Shown: positions 8,162 through 16,709 of the stretch, piece after piece
Layout of the letters: every line of letters begins with the position of its first letter
Numbering within the stretch: position 1 is the first letter of the stretch
Assembly (NCBI GenBank): GCA_029979265.1
Contig: JAPOHW010000022.1
Location: 1-47,786, forward strand
Reading direction: 5' to 3'
DNA: 47,786 nucleotides
DNA from: Actinomycetota bacterium
GTDB lineage: Bacteria; Actinomycetota; Acidimicrobiia; Acidimicrobiales; Aldehydirespiratoraceae
Made by a program: the position numbers and the translations under genes
The notes under the pieces: model-generated
What the model saw: only the letters and a program-made list of their open reading frames with translations
Databases searched by the model: none
Told to the model about the DNA's origin: nothing

Positions 8162-8167
8162 ACGGTA
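8162..8167 (-). promoter_or_regulatory. -10 box (TACCGT), amidohydrolase gene
   Basis: TANNNT hexamer 7 nt before ATG 8154. The rest of the 173-bp divergent gap 8155-8327 shows no gene; it contains only this box and the one at 8314. Confidence 0.5.
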
Positions 8168-8313
8168 GCCGTGCACACTGCGATGCCGGAAGCTCGACGG
8201 CTGCGGCTGGCCGTGGGTCGGTCGGCCGTCGGCGCACCACCGAGACCGGTCGAGGCTCGACGCCCTCTGGCGGGAGCGCCGCCCCATGTCGGCGCAACCA
8301 CCGTCCGCGCCGC

Positions 8314-8319
8314 TAGATT
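8314..8319 (+). promoter_or_regulatory. -10 box (TAGATT), small basic-domain gene
   Basis: TANNNT hexamer 8 nt before GTG 8328. It argues against the in-frame ATG at 8286, which would place the box inside the gene. Confidence 0.5.
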
Positions 8320-8327
8320 CTGTAGCC

Positions 8328-8744
8328 GTGCCGACGACTGCTGAACTCCAGGCCCGCACCTACAAACGCGGCGAGAAGGTCCGACTGCTCGAAGACATCC
8401 CGGGCTACCCAGCCGGGACCGCCGGGAAAATCAGTGTCGCCAATGGCATCACGTGGAAGCGCTACTGGGTTCGCTTCGCCGATGGGAACGCCGTGGGGCA
8501 CGTCGGCCACGACATCCTTGTCCGGGCCAAGGAATACGACACTTTCCTCGTGGCCCGTGACCGTGAGGCGATCGAGGCGGAAAAGGCAGCCGAACTCGCC
8601 GCTTCCGCGGCGGCTGCCACGGCCGAGGCGGGTGGAGGCGGCGAAGCCGCTGGCGCTGGAGCCGGGGTCGAGGTGAACGGGGTGTTCATCGCCCAGAGTT
8701 GGCTCGACAAGAGCGCCGCAGCTCGTGCTCGTCTGAGTGGCTGA
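8328..8744 (+). CDS. small conserved-looking protein with SH3/KOW-like N-domain, function unknown
   Basis: I do not recognise this 138-residue protein. The N-terminal 70 residues (YKRGEKVRLLEDIPGYPAG, then KRYWVRFADGNAVGHVGHDIL) look like a small SH3/KOW-type beta barrel. A charged helix follows (about 75-95), then an Ala/Gly-rich linker, then a short C-terminal segment, VNGVFIAQSWLDKSAAAR, that reads like a docking peptide. No signal peptide or membrane segment is visible. The GTG start is chosen because of the TAGATT box; ATG 8286 is the alternative. Its last 8 bases overlap the sulfatase start, so the two are translationally coupled. Confidence 0.7.
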   Translation: MPTTAELQARTYKRGEKVRLLEDIPGYPAGTAGKISVANGITWKRYWVRFADGNAVGHVGHDILVRAKEYDTFLVARDREAIEAEKAAELAASAAAATAEAGGGGEAAGAGAGVEVNGVFIAQSWLDKSAAARARLSG

Positions 8745-10275
8745 TCGAGCACGGTCGACGACGGCGGCACGCCGCCCCAACATCGTCTTCGTCCTGACCG
8801 ATGATCACGCCGCACATGCCATCAGCGCCTATGGCTCTGTCGTCAACGAGACGCCTCGTATCGACGAGATCGCCGCAAACGGGTGGCGGTTCGACAACTG
8901 TTTCGTCACCAACTCGCTGTGCACCCCGTCTCGCGCAGCAATACTCACCGGCACCTACAGCCACGTCAACGGCGTCTACTCGCTGTTCACCCCATTCGAG
9001 GCGAGTCAGCCCACCTTCCTGTCGCTTCTCAAGGAGGCTGGCTATCGCACCGCGATGATCGGCAAATGGCACATGGGTCACGGTGAGGGCCACGACCCCG
9101 ACAACGTCGATCACTGGGAGGTCCTGCCCGGCCAGGGCGACTACTGGGATCCGCTCTTCATCAACCCCGAGGGTCGACGCCGGATCGAAGGCTATGCCAC
9201 CGACATCATCACCGACCTCGCGATCGAGTGGGTCGAGCGCGCCGACCAGGACAGCGAGGACGACCGTCCATGGTGTGTACTCGTCTGGCACAAGGCACCG
9301 CACCGCGCATGGCAGCCCAAGCCCGAGCACCGAGCGCTCTATCAGCAGCCGCGCCCCCTCCCCCGTACGTTCTGGGACGACTACGAGACACGAACCGCAT
9401 CGGTACGCCGGACCACGATGCGGGTTGCCGATCATCTCAACCGTCAAGATCTCAAGGACGATCCTCCCGAGGGCCTGTCCTACGAGGAGGCGGCCGTCTG
9501 GAAATATCAGCGCTACATGCGCGACTACCTGGCATGTGTGCACTCCGTCGACGAGAACGTGGGACGACTGATCGACTGGCTCCGTGATCGGGGAGAGTTC
9601 GCCGACACGATGTTCATCTACTCGTCGGACCAGGGGTTCTTCCTCGGTGATCACGGTTGGTTCGACAAACGACTGATGTTCGAGGAATCGCTCCGCATGC
9701 CATTCCTCGTCAGTTATCCAAATGCGATCGATGCAGGAGGCGTCCACGACGGCATCGTGAGCAATGTCGACATGGCACAGACGATCCTCGATGCAGCAGG
9801 CGTCGAACATCACGATCGGATGCAGGGTCGCAGCTTCTGGCCCGACCTACGGGGTACCCCCGACGCGGCCCCAGCTGGCGCCGGGTTGTACTACCGGTAC
9901 TGGGAAAACGAGGACTTCATCCACCGAGCCCCGGCCCACTACGGCTTCCGAACCACCCGCTACAAGCTGATCTACTACTACAACGAGAGCTTCGGCTTGC
10001 CGTTCACCGGTCCGTTCAGCTACCCGCCCGAGTGGGAGCTGTACGACCTCGACACCGATCCCGACGAGATACACAACGTCGCAGACGACCCGGCCTATGC
10101 GGACATCCGAGCCGAACTCACCGCCCTGATGTGGCGCGAACAATCCCGGCTGGGCGACGCACCCCACCGCTCACAAGCCGTGCCTCCGGGCTGCGAAGAC
10201 GTCGAGGTCCACCCCACCCCCCGCGTCCCCCGGTACCAATGGCTGAACCCTGGCCCGATGAACGGCGGCAACTGA
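8737..10275 (+). CDS. sulfatase (alkaline phosphatase superfamily, formylglycine type)
   Basis: The 512-residue protein has the N-terminal PNIVFVLTDDHAAHA metal-binding strand and the sulfatase signature CTPSR with Cys62, the residue converted to formylglycine by an FGE-type enzyme. Further landmarks are GKWHMGHGEG, the metal-site segment IYSSDQGFFLGDHGW, and a terminal block ELYDLDTDPDEIHNVADDP common in sulfatases. It would hydrolyse a sulfate ester; the substrate is unknown. No signal peptide is present, so it is predicted cytoplasmic. Translation starts at GTG 8737, inside the end of the preceding small gene. No formylglycine-generating enzyme gene is in the window. Its stop is one base from the convergent crotonase stop. 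Confidence 0.9.
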   Translation: MADRARSTTAARRPNIVFVLTDDHAAHAISAYGSVVNETPRIDEIAANGWRFDNCFVTNSLCTPSRAAILTGTYSHVNGVYSLFTPFEASQPTFLSLLKEAGYRTAMIGKWHMGHGEGHDPDNVDHWEVLPGQGDYWDPLFINPEGRRRIEGYATDIITDLAIEWVERADQDSEDDRPWCVLVWHKAPHRAWQPKPEHRALYQQPRPLPRTFWDDYETRTASVRRTTMRVADHLNRQDLKDDPPEGLSYEEAAVWKYQRYMRDYLACVHSVDENVGRLIDWLRDRGEFADTMFIYSSDQGFFLGDHGWFDKRLMFEESLRMPFLVSYPNAIDAGGVHDGIVSNVDMAQTILDAAGVEHHDRMQGRSFWPDLRGTPDAAPAGAGLYYRYWENEDFIHRAPAHYGFRTTRYKLIYYYNESFGLPFTGPFSYPPEWELYDLDTDPDEIHNVADDPAYADIRAELTALMWREQSRLGDAPHRSQAVPPGCEDVEVHPTPRVPRYQWLNPGPMNGGN

Positions 10276-10276
10276 C

Positions 10277-11098
10277 TCAGCGAAGCCTCGGCTCGACCCG
10301 CTCGCCCGAGGAGAAGGCAGTTGCGCCGGCCTCCAGTCCAGCCCGGTCGAAGCCGGTGGTGAGCAACGCAGGCCCCATCGACAGGGCCTGCCTGGTGCCA
10401 AGATCGTTTGCCGCCCAGATTGCCCGGAGCGACGCCTGCACCCCGACGGGCGGCTGCGATGCGATCGCCTCCGCGACCCAACGGGCGCAGTCCATGAGTT
10501 GGTCGCCAGGGCACACTTCACTGACCAGACCGATGCGTTGGGCGGTCTGTGCGGTCATCCGTTCGTGGTTCCCGAGCAACGTCATGCGAAGCACCTCGGC
10601 CAGGGGCATGTACTGCAACATCTTCATCGGCTCGTAGACCGCCGCCATGCCGTACGTGACATGAGGGTCGAAGAAGGTGGCGTGGTCGGCGGCCACGATC
10701 ACATCGGACTCGGCGAGCATGTAGAACGCACCACCGCACGCCATGCCGTTGACCGCGCAGATCACAGGCTTCCAGAGATCGCACGACTTCGGGCCCAGAT
10801 CATCGCCCGGATCGTCGTACATGACGTTGGACGACGTGCCGTACAGGTTGTCGCTGCCCGCAAGGTTCGTGAACTCGGCTTCCTTGCGATCGATCCCGAC
10901 ACAGAATGCTCTGTCACCCGTTGCGGTGAGGATGACGGCATTGACGTCGTCGTTGCTGCGAAACGCCGTCCAGGTTGCCCGAAGCTCTTGCTGCATCAGC
11001 GGGTTGAACGCATTGTGGGCATCAGGCCGGTCGAGGGTGACCGTTGCCACCTTGGTCTCAGGGTCGACATCGACGGTGATCGTGGTGAGTTCGCTCAT
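10277..11098 (-). CDS. enoyl-CoA hydratase/isomerase family (crotonase)
   Basis: This 273-residue crotonase-fold protein begins MSELTTITVDVDPETKVATVTLDRPDAHNAF, in the usual manner for the family. Oxyanion-hole segments are FCVGIDRKEAEF and the NGMACGGAFYMLAESD block. A conserved acidic residue pair typical of hydratases is not clear, so isomerase, hydrolase or dehalogenase-like activity is also possible. The ATG overlaps the aminotransferase stop (ATGA), so it is the second gene of that operon; an upstream extension was discarded because it would lie inside the aminotransferase. Confidence 0.85.
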   Translation of the reverse strand: MSELTTITVDVDPETKVATVTLDRPDAHNAFNPLMQQELRATWTAFRSNDDVNAVILTATGDRAFCVGIDRKEAEFTNLAGSDNLYGTSSNVMYDDPGDDLGPKSCDLWKPVICAVNGMACGGAFYMLAESDVIVAADHATFFDPHVTYGMAAVYEPMKMLQYMPLAEVLRMTLLGNHERMTAQTAQRIGLVSEVCPGDQLMDCARWVAEAIASQPPVGVQASLRAIWAANDLGTRQALSMGPALLTTGFDRAGLEAGATAFSSGERVEPRLR

Positions 11099-12300
11099 GA
11101 CCTTCCTCCGGAAGCCGACGCCCAGTCTTTCAGGCGGACCATCGCTTCCGTGCAATCGTCGGTCGACCCGGCGAAGGAGAAGCGCACATATCGCTGCCCC
11201 CGACTCGGGTCGAAATCGATACCCGGTGTCGCCGCAACCCCGATGTCGGCCAACCATTCGGCGCAGAGTGTCTGACTGTCGGCGGCGCGGCCCGATTGGA
11301 TGAGATGATCGACACCCGCCCAGATGTAGAACGCGCCATCGGCGGGAGCAAGTTCGTCGAAGCCCGCAGACCGGAGGCCCGACAGGAGAATCTCTCGGTT
11401 GACGGCGTAGCGAGCCACGTACGCCTCACACTCGTCGTGGCAGTCGAAGGCGGCCTCGGCCGCGAGTTGGGAGAGGGTGGGCGCAGAGATCGTGACGTTC
11501 TGTCCGATCCGGGTGAGTGTCTCGGTCAGCGCATCGGGCATGACCAGCCAGCCGAGACGCCAGCCCGTCATCGAGAAGTACTTCGAAAACGAATTGATCA
11601 CAATCGCCTCGTCGTCGTGCTCGAGGGCAGTCGGCGCTCGAATGCCGTAGGTGAGGCCGTGATAGATCTCGTCGCTGATGAACCACACGCCATGTGACCG
11701 GCACCATGCGGCGATCTCGGCCATTCGCCCGTCGTCCAGCATCGTGCCGGTGGGATTCGAGGGCGAGGAGAGAACCAAACCATCGATCGGCCCGCCGACC
11801 GTGACGATCTCGTCGAGCAACGCAACGGTGGGTTGGAATCTCGTCGCCATCGTGGTCGGCAAATCGACGACCTCGCACCCCAGCGCATCGAGGGCGTTCC
11901 GGTAGCACGGGTAGCCCGGCGAGGGCACCACGACCCGTGCGCCGACATCGAACGCTGCGAGGAATGCAGCAACGAACGCACCGGACGCCCCCACGGTGAA
12001 CATGACCCGATCCGGATCGACCTCCACGCCGTACCACGAGCGATAGTGCGCAGCGACCCGTCGCCGCAGCACGGGAGTCCCGGCCGCCGTGGTGTACCCG
12101 ATCACGTCCTCGTCGAGAGCTCGATGGGCGGCCGCGATCACACCCGACGGCGCAGGTGTCGACGGCTGACCAACCTCGAGGTGCAAGACATCACCACCAG
12201 CCATCTCGCGCTCCTCGGCCGCTCGCATGACCTCCATCACATAGAAGGGAGCGATCTGGCCACGCTGTGACGACCTGCGTCGAGAGGGGGTTGCGCTCAT
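11095..12300 (-). CDS. PLP-dependent aminotransferase class I/II
   Basis: This 401-residue fold-type I aminotransferase resembles aspartate/aromatic aminotransferases. It has the substrate-domain segment VLHLEVGQPSTPAP, the PLP-stacking region, SSPSNPTG, DEIYHGLTYG, and the Schiff-base lysine in NSFSKYFSMTGWRLGW. It would move an amino group to a 2-oxoacid; the preferred donor is not readable. ATG 12300 is chosen because it fits the family start; a CAACAT sequence 7-8 nt upstream is a poor -10. It is divergent from udk with a 43-bp gap and followed by the crotonase gene with a 4-nt overlap. Confidence 0.88.
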   Translation of the reverse strand: MSATPSRRRSSQRGQIAPFYVMEVMRAAEEREMAGGDVLHLEVGQPSTPAPSGVIAAAHRALDEDVIGYTTAAGTPVLRRRVAAHYRSWYGVEVDPDRVMFTVGASGAFVAAFLAAFDVGARVVVPSPGYPCYRNALDALGCEVVDLPTTMATRFQPTVALLDEIVTVGGPIDGLVLSSPSNPTGTMLDDGRMAEIAAWCRSHGVWFISDEIYHGLTYGIRAPTALEHDDEAIVINSFSKYFSMTGWRLGWLVMPDALTETLTRIGQNVTISAPTLSQLAAEAAFDCHDECEAYVARYAVNREILLSGLRSAGFDELAPADGAFYIWAGVDHLIQSGRAADSQTLCAEWLADIGVAATPGIDFDPSRGQRYVRFSFAGSTDDCTEAMVRLKDWASASGGRS

Positions 12301-12329
12301 CAGGGGATGTTGGCACGCCGGCCACGGGC

Positions 12330-12335
12330 TACCGT
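12330..12335 (+). promoter_or_regulatory. -10 box (TACCGT), udk
   Basis: TANNNT hexamer 8 nt before GTG 12344, within the 43-bp divergent gap shared with the aminotransferase gene. Confidence 0.45.
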
Positions 12336-12343
12336 GCACTTCC

Positions 12344-12964
12344 GTGGTCAAGACCTGCGGAATCAGTGGTGGCTCGGGTGCCGGCAAGACCACGCTCACC
12401 CGACACCTCGTCGAACGACTCGGGCCCGACCAAGTCTCCGTCGTGGCGTTCGATGCCTACTACCGCGACCAGGGTCACCTCTCGCCCGCCGATCGCGCCT
12501 TGGTCAACTACGACCACCCGAGTTCGCTCGACCATGAGATGTTCGCAGCCGACGTTCAGGCGCTGCGAAGTGGCCGAGCGGTCGCTGCGCCGGTGTACGA
12601 CTTCGCAACCCACACCCGCACCGGCGAGGTTGTGATGATCGAACCGAAGCCGGTGGTGATCGTCGAAGGCATCTTGCTGCTCAGCTTCTCGGAGATCGCC
12701 GCCAACCTCGACCTCGCCGTCTTCATCGATGTTCCTGAAGCGGTTCGGCTCGAACGCCGGATCATTCGCGATGTCGCCGAACGAGGACGAGAGCCCGACG
12801 ATGTCCGCCGCCAGTTCGCCGCCACCGTCGCCCCGATGCACAACCAGTACGTCGAACCGTACCGCCACCTCGCCCATCGCACCGTCGAGCTTCACGAGAG
12901 CTACGGACCAGTCGCCGATGAACTCGTCGAACGGCTCTCCGTGCGCGAACGGCTCGTCGGGTAG
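12344..12964 (+). CDS. udk: uridine kinase
   Basis: The 206-residue P-loop kinase has GGSGAGKT at residues 9-16, VVAFDAYYRDQGHLSP with the uridine-binding Asp/Tyr residues, NYDHPSSLDHE, YDFATHTRTGE, and VIVEGILLL, all typical of Udk. It phosphorylates uridine or cytidine to the monophosphate in pyrimidine salvage. Length fits the family (about 205-215). The GTG start is supported by the -10 box. The lid region RRIIRDVAERGREPDDVRRQF is intact. It is followed after 44 nt by the lipoprotein gene, which has its own putative -10. Confidence 0.93.
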   Translation: MVKTCGISGGSGAGKTTLTRHLVERLGPDQVSVVAFDAYYRDQGHLSPADRALVNYDHPSSLDHEMFAADVQALRSGRAVAAPVYDFATHTRTGEVVMIEPKPVVIVEGILLLSFSEIAANLDLAVFIDVPEAVRLERRIIRDVAERGREPDDVRRQFAATVAPMHNQYVEPYRHLAHRTVELHESYGPVADELVERLSVRERLVG

Positions 12965-12996
12965 CGCCATCGGCTGACAGGACGGGCGGCCGGGGG

Positions 12997-13002
12997 TAAC
13001 TT
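12997..13002 (+). promoter_or_regulatory. -10 box (TAACTT), lipoprotein gene
   Basis: TANNNT hexamer 6 nt before GTG 13009 with no ribosome binding site between. Confidence 0.5.
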
Positions 13003-13008
13003 GCGCCC

Positions 13009-14085
13009 GTGGAACGCAGGAGGACGGGTCGAGCGATCGGTCGCCTCGCTGTCTGCGTCCTGGCTGCTGCAACGCTCGCAGTGGCCTGCGGAGGAGACAG
13101 TGTCGAGGACGAACCGGAGGGGACCTTCACCCTCCCACGCACCTACGACCAACTCGATCTCGGATCGCCGGTGGCAGCTGTGGCCGAATTCAGCTCGGCG
13201 TACGTCCGCCGAGACTTCGTCACCGCAATGCTGCTGCTTCACCCGGCAACGCAGGCGACGATGGTCACCGACGTGCTGAATGCCGACTTCTCTTCGTGGG
13301 TGATGCCCGAGGTCGAGCCTGCCGTCCTGGCCCGCATCGAACTCGAACGGGACGGTGACCACGCACTCGATGTCTTGCGTGTTTTCGAAATCGCGATGGA
13401 AGAGGCAACTGTCAACGGTGGGTTTCGTGTCGATCTCGCCGGTGGGATCGACGATGTGTCACAACGAAGCGCTGACCGTTTCACGGCGGTCGTGGATGCG
13501 GCCCTGACGACGAGCGGCGAACCGGTCGTGTTCGAACTGGCGCCGATTTCCGACGGCACCTGGCGTATCCGCCAGGTGCGACTCGAGGACGGGTCGGCCG
13601 CCGACCTCCCGTTCGCTGGAGAACCACTTCTCGCTTCCCCGGAACGACTCCTCGACATCGCCACGACATGGCGTGCCGGTCTGCCGAACGGAACACCCAA
13701 CGAACTTGTCCAGACGATCGTGCATCTCGTCCGCAGCCGAGACTACGTCTCGGTGTACCTCCTGCTCGACGCGCCTGCCCAACGAGAACTCGTCAGCCTC
13801 CTCCCGACAACGGGCACTGCCGACAACCATGTTCCGGCCGCCGTCCTCGACGATGTCCTCGACACAGCCGGGTTTGCGTTCGACCTTTCCTTGGTCGAAC
13901 TCGATACCACCGAACCGTCGGAGACACGTGGCCTCGGCCCGGGTGACCCGCTCACGTTTTCGGTCGCCGACGGCGATATGGGCCTCGATGTCACCGTCAC
14001 GATCGACACGGAGGGCGGATGGCGGCTTCACCGCCTCGCCGTGCTCGGTGACCTGGCGTCGCCGGTGCCGTTTCCTGTCGGTTGA
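13009..14085 (+). CDS. predicted lipoprotein with internal duplication, function unknown
   Basis: The 358-residue protein has a signal peptide with two basic clusters and a hydrophobic stretch ending in lipobox LAVAC; Cys27 is the predicted lipidated residue, so it should be anchored on the outer face of the membrane. I do not recognise the family. The mature protein contains two related segments: RRDFVTAMLLLHPATQ at about 67-82 and SRDYVSVYLLLDAPAQ at about 243-258, 176 residues apart, which implies two copies of a small domain. No catalytic motif is visible. The GTG start has a TAACTT box 6 nt upstream. Its stop and that of the RNA methyltransferase are separated by one base (TGACTCA). Confidence 0.8.
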   Translation: MERRRTGRAIGRLAVCVLAAATLAVACGGDSVEDEPEGTFTLPRTYDQLDLGSPVAAVAEFSSAYVRRDFVTAMLLLHPATQATMVTDVLNADFSSWVMPEVEPAVLARIELERDGDHALDVLRVFEIAMEEATVNGGFRVDLAGGIDDVSQRSADRFTAVVDAALTTSGEPVVFELAPISDGTWRIRQVRLEDGSAADLPFAGEPLLASPERLLDIATTWRAGLPNGTPNELVQTIVHLVRSRDYVSVYLLLDAPAQRELVSLLPTTGTADNHVPAAVLDDVLDTAGFAFDLSLVELDTTEPSETRGLGPGDPLTFSVADGDMGLDVTVTIDTEGGWRLHRLAVLGDLASPVPFPVG

Positions 14086-14086
14086 C

Positions 14087-15253
14087 TCAGCGCGTGAAGC
14101 GAGCGACCGTCTCGACATGGCTCGTTCCCGGGAACAGGTCGAGCACGGTCCAGCAGTCGAGTTCGTAACCGCCTTCGACCAGACGAGCTGCGTCGCGACC
14201 GAACGCCGATGGATCACAACTCACGAGGACGAAGACGCTCGGTTCAGCGGCGAGCAGCGCTTCGACACCCCGTGACCCCAAACCATCACGGGCCGGATCG
14301 GCGATCACGACGGCGGCACTCGATGCACGCCAGCGTTCGACACCCGACCGGATGATGCGAGCGTCGACGCCGGCAAGGTTGACCCGAGCGTCTGCGATCG
14401 AGTCACGGCTGCGCTCGATCGCCGTGACCGCTCGGTCACCATGCAGCGCTCGCGAGAACAACCCGACCCCCGAGTACGCGTCGATCAAGGGGCCGTCGGG
14501 GGCGTCGGTGATCATCGAAGCGACCTCGTCGACGAGTGCGTCAGCGCCGGCGGGCCGGTTCTGAAAGAACGAATTGGCGGAGATGCGGAGTCGATGGCCA
14601 GCGACGACCTCGTGGATCCACGCCCGCTTTCCTTCCGACAGTTCCCGCCGAGACACCACCCGAACATCATCGGGCACCTCGACTTCGAAGGTCGGCCCGT
14701 CGACGACAACAAGTCGATCGCCGGTGCGGTTGCCGACCCGAATGACGACCGTGCTCGAGCCCGGATACCGGCCTTCGATCAAGAGCGCTTCGGCGCAGGG
14801 ATCGACTGCGGCGCACGAGTCAGGGACGACGACATCGTGTGAACTGCGCCTGCGATAGGCGGCCCGACTGTTGTAGACGGCAGCGCTGATGGTCGTTCTT
14901 CCGTGGTCGTCCTCGAGCGTTCGCATCGCAGGATCGGGTCCGTCCACCCCCGCCCGAGCGAGTTGGTCCACTGCCATTGCCGTCTTCATGGTGATTCGGG
15001 CGGATGGGGCGACGTGCAGAAAGTCGCAGCCGCCACAGCCCTCGAGCTGGTGGGCGCACGATACCGGCACCCGATCAGGCGAGGATTCGATGATCTGGAC
15101 CACCCGGGCACGAGCCCAGCGCCTGTCGGACCTGACGATCTCGGCAGTGACAGATTCACCAGGCAGCGCACCCTCCACGAAGACCACGCGACCGTCGTCG
15201 CCACGCGCAACGCCGGCCCCATCTCGCGCCGTTGCGGTCACCCGGAGTTCCAC
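14087..15253 (-). CDS. TrmA/RlmD-family RNA (uracil-5-)-methyltransferase
   Basis: This 388-residue protein has an N-terminal TRAM domain (about 1-60). A cysteine cluster C66-x6-C73-G-G-C76 follows, as in Fe-S-containing RlmD/RlmC-type enzymes. The SAM-binding DAYSGVGLFSRAL and the catalytic-cysteine motif VLVSCDPSAFGRDA are also present. It would methylate a uracil C5 in rRNA or tRNA using SAM. Whether it is RlmD, RlmC or TrmA cannot be settled here. GTG 15253 is preferred because a TACCGT box lies 8 nt upstream and the TRAM domain begins there; the long upstream open frame overlaps rpe and is a shadow. Confidence 0.85.
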   Translation of the reverse strand: MELRVTATARDGAGVARGDDGRVVFVEGALPGESVTAEIVRSDRRWARARVVQIIESSPDRVPVSCAHQLEGCGGCDFLHVAPSARITMKTAMAVDQLARAGVDGPDPAMRTLEDDHGRTTISAAVYNSRAAYRRRSSHDVVVPDSCAAVDPCAEALLIEGRYPGSSTVVIRVGNRTGDRLVVVDGPTFEVEVPDDVRVVSRRELSEGKRAWIHEVVAGHRLRISANSFFQNRPAGADALVDEVASMITDAPDGPLIDAYSGVGLFSRALHGDRAVTAIERSRDSIADARVNLAGVDARIIRSGVERWRASSAAVVIADPARDGLGSRGVEALLAAEPSVFVLVSCDPSAFGRDAARLVEGGYELDCWTVLDLFPGTSHVETVARFTR

Positions 15254-15261
15254 GCTCCCAA

Positions 15262-15267
15262 ACGGTA
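15262..15267 (-). promoter_or_regulatory. -10 box (TACCGT), RNA methyltransferase gene
   Basis: TANNNT hexamer 8 nt before GTG 15253; it fixes the start. The 72-bp gap to rpe also holds the rpe box. Confidence 0.5.
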
Positions 15268-15312
15268 CCGACCCACCGCTCGTTTGGAACCGGTGCCCCC
15301 GATCGGCGCGGG

Positions 15313-15318
15313 TAGGGT
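15313..15318 (+). promoter_or_regulatory. -10 box (TAGGGT), rpe
   Basis: TANNNT hexamer 7 nt before GTG 15326 with no Shine-Dalgarno. Confidence 0.5.
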
Positions 15319-15325
15319 CGCGCCC

Positions 15326-15997
15326 GTGCACCGCGACATCGAAATCAGCCCATCCATCCTCCCGGCCGACTTCGCCCGCCTGGGCGAGGAGTGCGTTGCG
15401 CTCGAGGCCGCCGGCTGTGACCGAATCCATTGGGACGTCATGGACGGTGTGTTCGTGCCGAACATCACCGTCGGTGCCGATGTCGTGAAGAGCCTGCGAC
15501 CGCACCTGTCGATTCCGTTCGAGGCGCACCTCATGGTGATGGAAGCCGACGCCATGGCGCCGCTCTTCGTCGAGGCGGGATGCTCGACGGTGATGGTTCA
15601 CGCCGAAGCGTGTACCCATCTGCACCGCTCGCTGACCAACATCCGGACGCTCGGCGCGAAGTCAGGAGTGGTCTTGAATCCGCACACCCCGGCAGCGACG
15701 ATTCAGCACGTGCTCGACGCCGTCGATCACATCCTGATCATGACGGTCAACCCTGGCTTCGGGGGTCAGCAGTACATCCCGCTCACCGACAAGATCGCCG
15801 AGATCAAAGCGATGGTCGATGCGGGTGGACACGACATCGACATCGAAATCGATGGTGGTATCAGTGCCGACACGATCGGCGAGTGTGCTGCAGCGGGAGC
15901 GAATGTCTTCGTCAGTGGTTCGGCGCTCTTTCGCTACGACGACACAGCTGCCGGTGTCGCCGAGCTCAAGGCGAAGGCCGAGGCCGCACGTGGCTGA
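15326..15997 (+). CDS. rpe: ribulose-phosphate 3-epimerase
   Basis: The 223-residue TIM-barrel enzyme carries the full set of Rpe motifs: ISPSILPADFARLGEE at the start, HWDVMDGVFVPNITVG (Asp and His metal ligands), FEAHLMV, MTVNPGFGGQQYI, and IEIDGGISADT with the second catalytic Asp. It interconverts ribulose-5-phosphate and xylulose-5-phosphate in the pentose phosphate pathway. The start is GTG 15326, preceded by TAGGGT; a longer open frame upstream is not homologous. Its last 8 bases overlap the GTG start of the PPOX gene. Confidence 0.95.
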   Translation: MHRDIEISPSILPADFARLGEECVALEAAGCDRIHWDVMDGVFVPNITVGADVVKSLRPHLSIPFEAHLMVMEADAMAPLFVEAGCSTVMVHAEACTHLHRSLTNIRTLGAKSGVVLNPHTPAATIQHVLDAVDHILIMTVNPGFGGQQYIPLTDKIAEIKAMVDAGGHDIDIEIDGGISADTIGECAAAGANVFVSGSALFRYDDTAAGVAELKAKAEAARG

Positions 15998-16649
15998 CGG
16001 CCTCTACGACGAGCACCATCGCGAACTGCAGGATCGATTCGACAGTCGCGTGCTCGCCGACTCACTCGAGGCGATGATCGTCCAACCCCAACTCGACGAC
16101 TCATCCGCCGAGTTCATTTCGAATTGCGAGTTCTTCTTCCTGTCGACGGTGACCGCTGATGGGCAACCCACCGTTTCGCACAAGGGCGGCCCGCCCGGAT
16201 TTGTCAGAGTTCTCGATCCTCGGACACTCGTCTTCCCGAGCTACGACGGCAACGGCATGTTCTTCTCGATGGGAAACATTGCGGCCACGGCGAAGATCGG
16301 CATGCTCTTCATCGACTTCGAAACCCCCCACCGAATTCGGCTCCACGCCGAGGCAAGCATCGACCCTGACGATGCACTCCTGGTCGACGTTCCGGGCGCA
16401 CAACTCGTTGTGCGAGCGTCGATCACAGACACCTTCGTCAATTGTCCCCGCTACATCGTCAAACATGAACGAGTCGAGGCGTCGCGCTACGTCCCCGATG
16501 CCGACGGCAACGCACCGATCCCAGCATGGAAGAAGATCGACGGCATGGCTCCGCTGCTTCCACCCGACGATGCGGCAAGGGTCGAACGCGAGGGCGAGAC
16601 GATCAGTCTGGAAGAGTACGGCGAACGGATCGCTCGCGGGGACGGCTGA
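15990..16649 (+). CDS. pyridoxamine 5'-phosphate oxidase-family FMN-binding protein
   Basis: This 219-residue split-barrel flavoprotein-like sequence fits the PPOX family (MSMEG_1061-like group): FFFLSTVTADGQPTVSHKGG for the FMN phosphate site, LVFPSYDGNGMFFSMGNI, and MLFIDFETPHRIRLHAEA. Members bind FMN, F420 or haem; I cannot say which. GTG 15990 overlaps the rpe stop by 8 bases, so the two are coupled. It converges on clpP with 60 nt between the stops; nothing recognisable lies in that gap. Confidence 0.8.
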   Translation: MADGLYDEHHRELQDRFDSRVLADSLEAMIVQPQLDDSSAEFISNCEFFFLSTVTADGQPTVSHKGGPPGFVRVLDPRTLVFPSYDGNGMFFSMGNIAATAKIGMLFIDFETPHRIRLHAEASIDPDDALLVDVPGAQLVVRASITDTFVNCPRYIVKHERVEASRYVPDADGNAPIPAWKKIDGMAPLLPPDDAARVEREGETISLEEYGERIARGDG

Positions 16650-16709
16650 TCGACCGACGCCCGCACCCGACAACCACTGCGGTCAGGTAGCAGCGTTGAA
16701 CCGCGGCGC

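Noticed and set aside
12301..12343. Leaderless -10 for the aminotransferase (CAACAT)
   Set aside because: The first base is C rather than T, so it does not fit the TANNNT pattern well enough to list.
15254..15625. Upstream extension of the RNA methyltransferase
   Set aside because: It lies antisense to rpe and before the TRAM domain; a promoter box sits 8 nt before GTG 15253.
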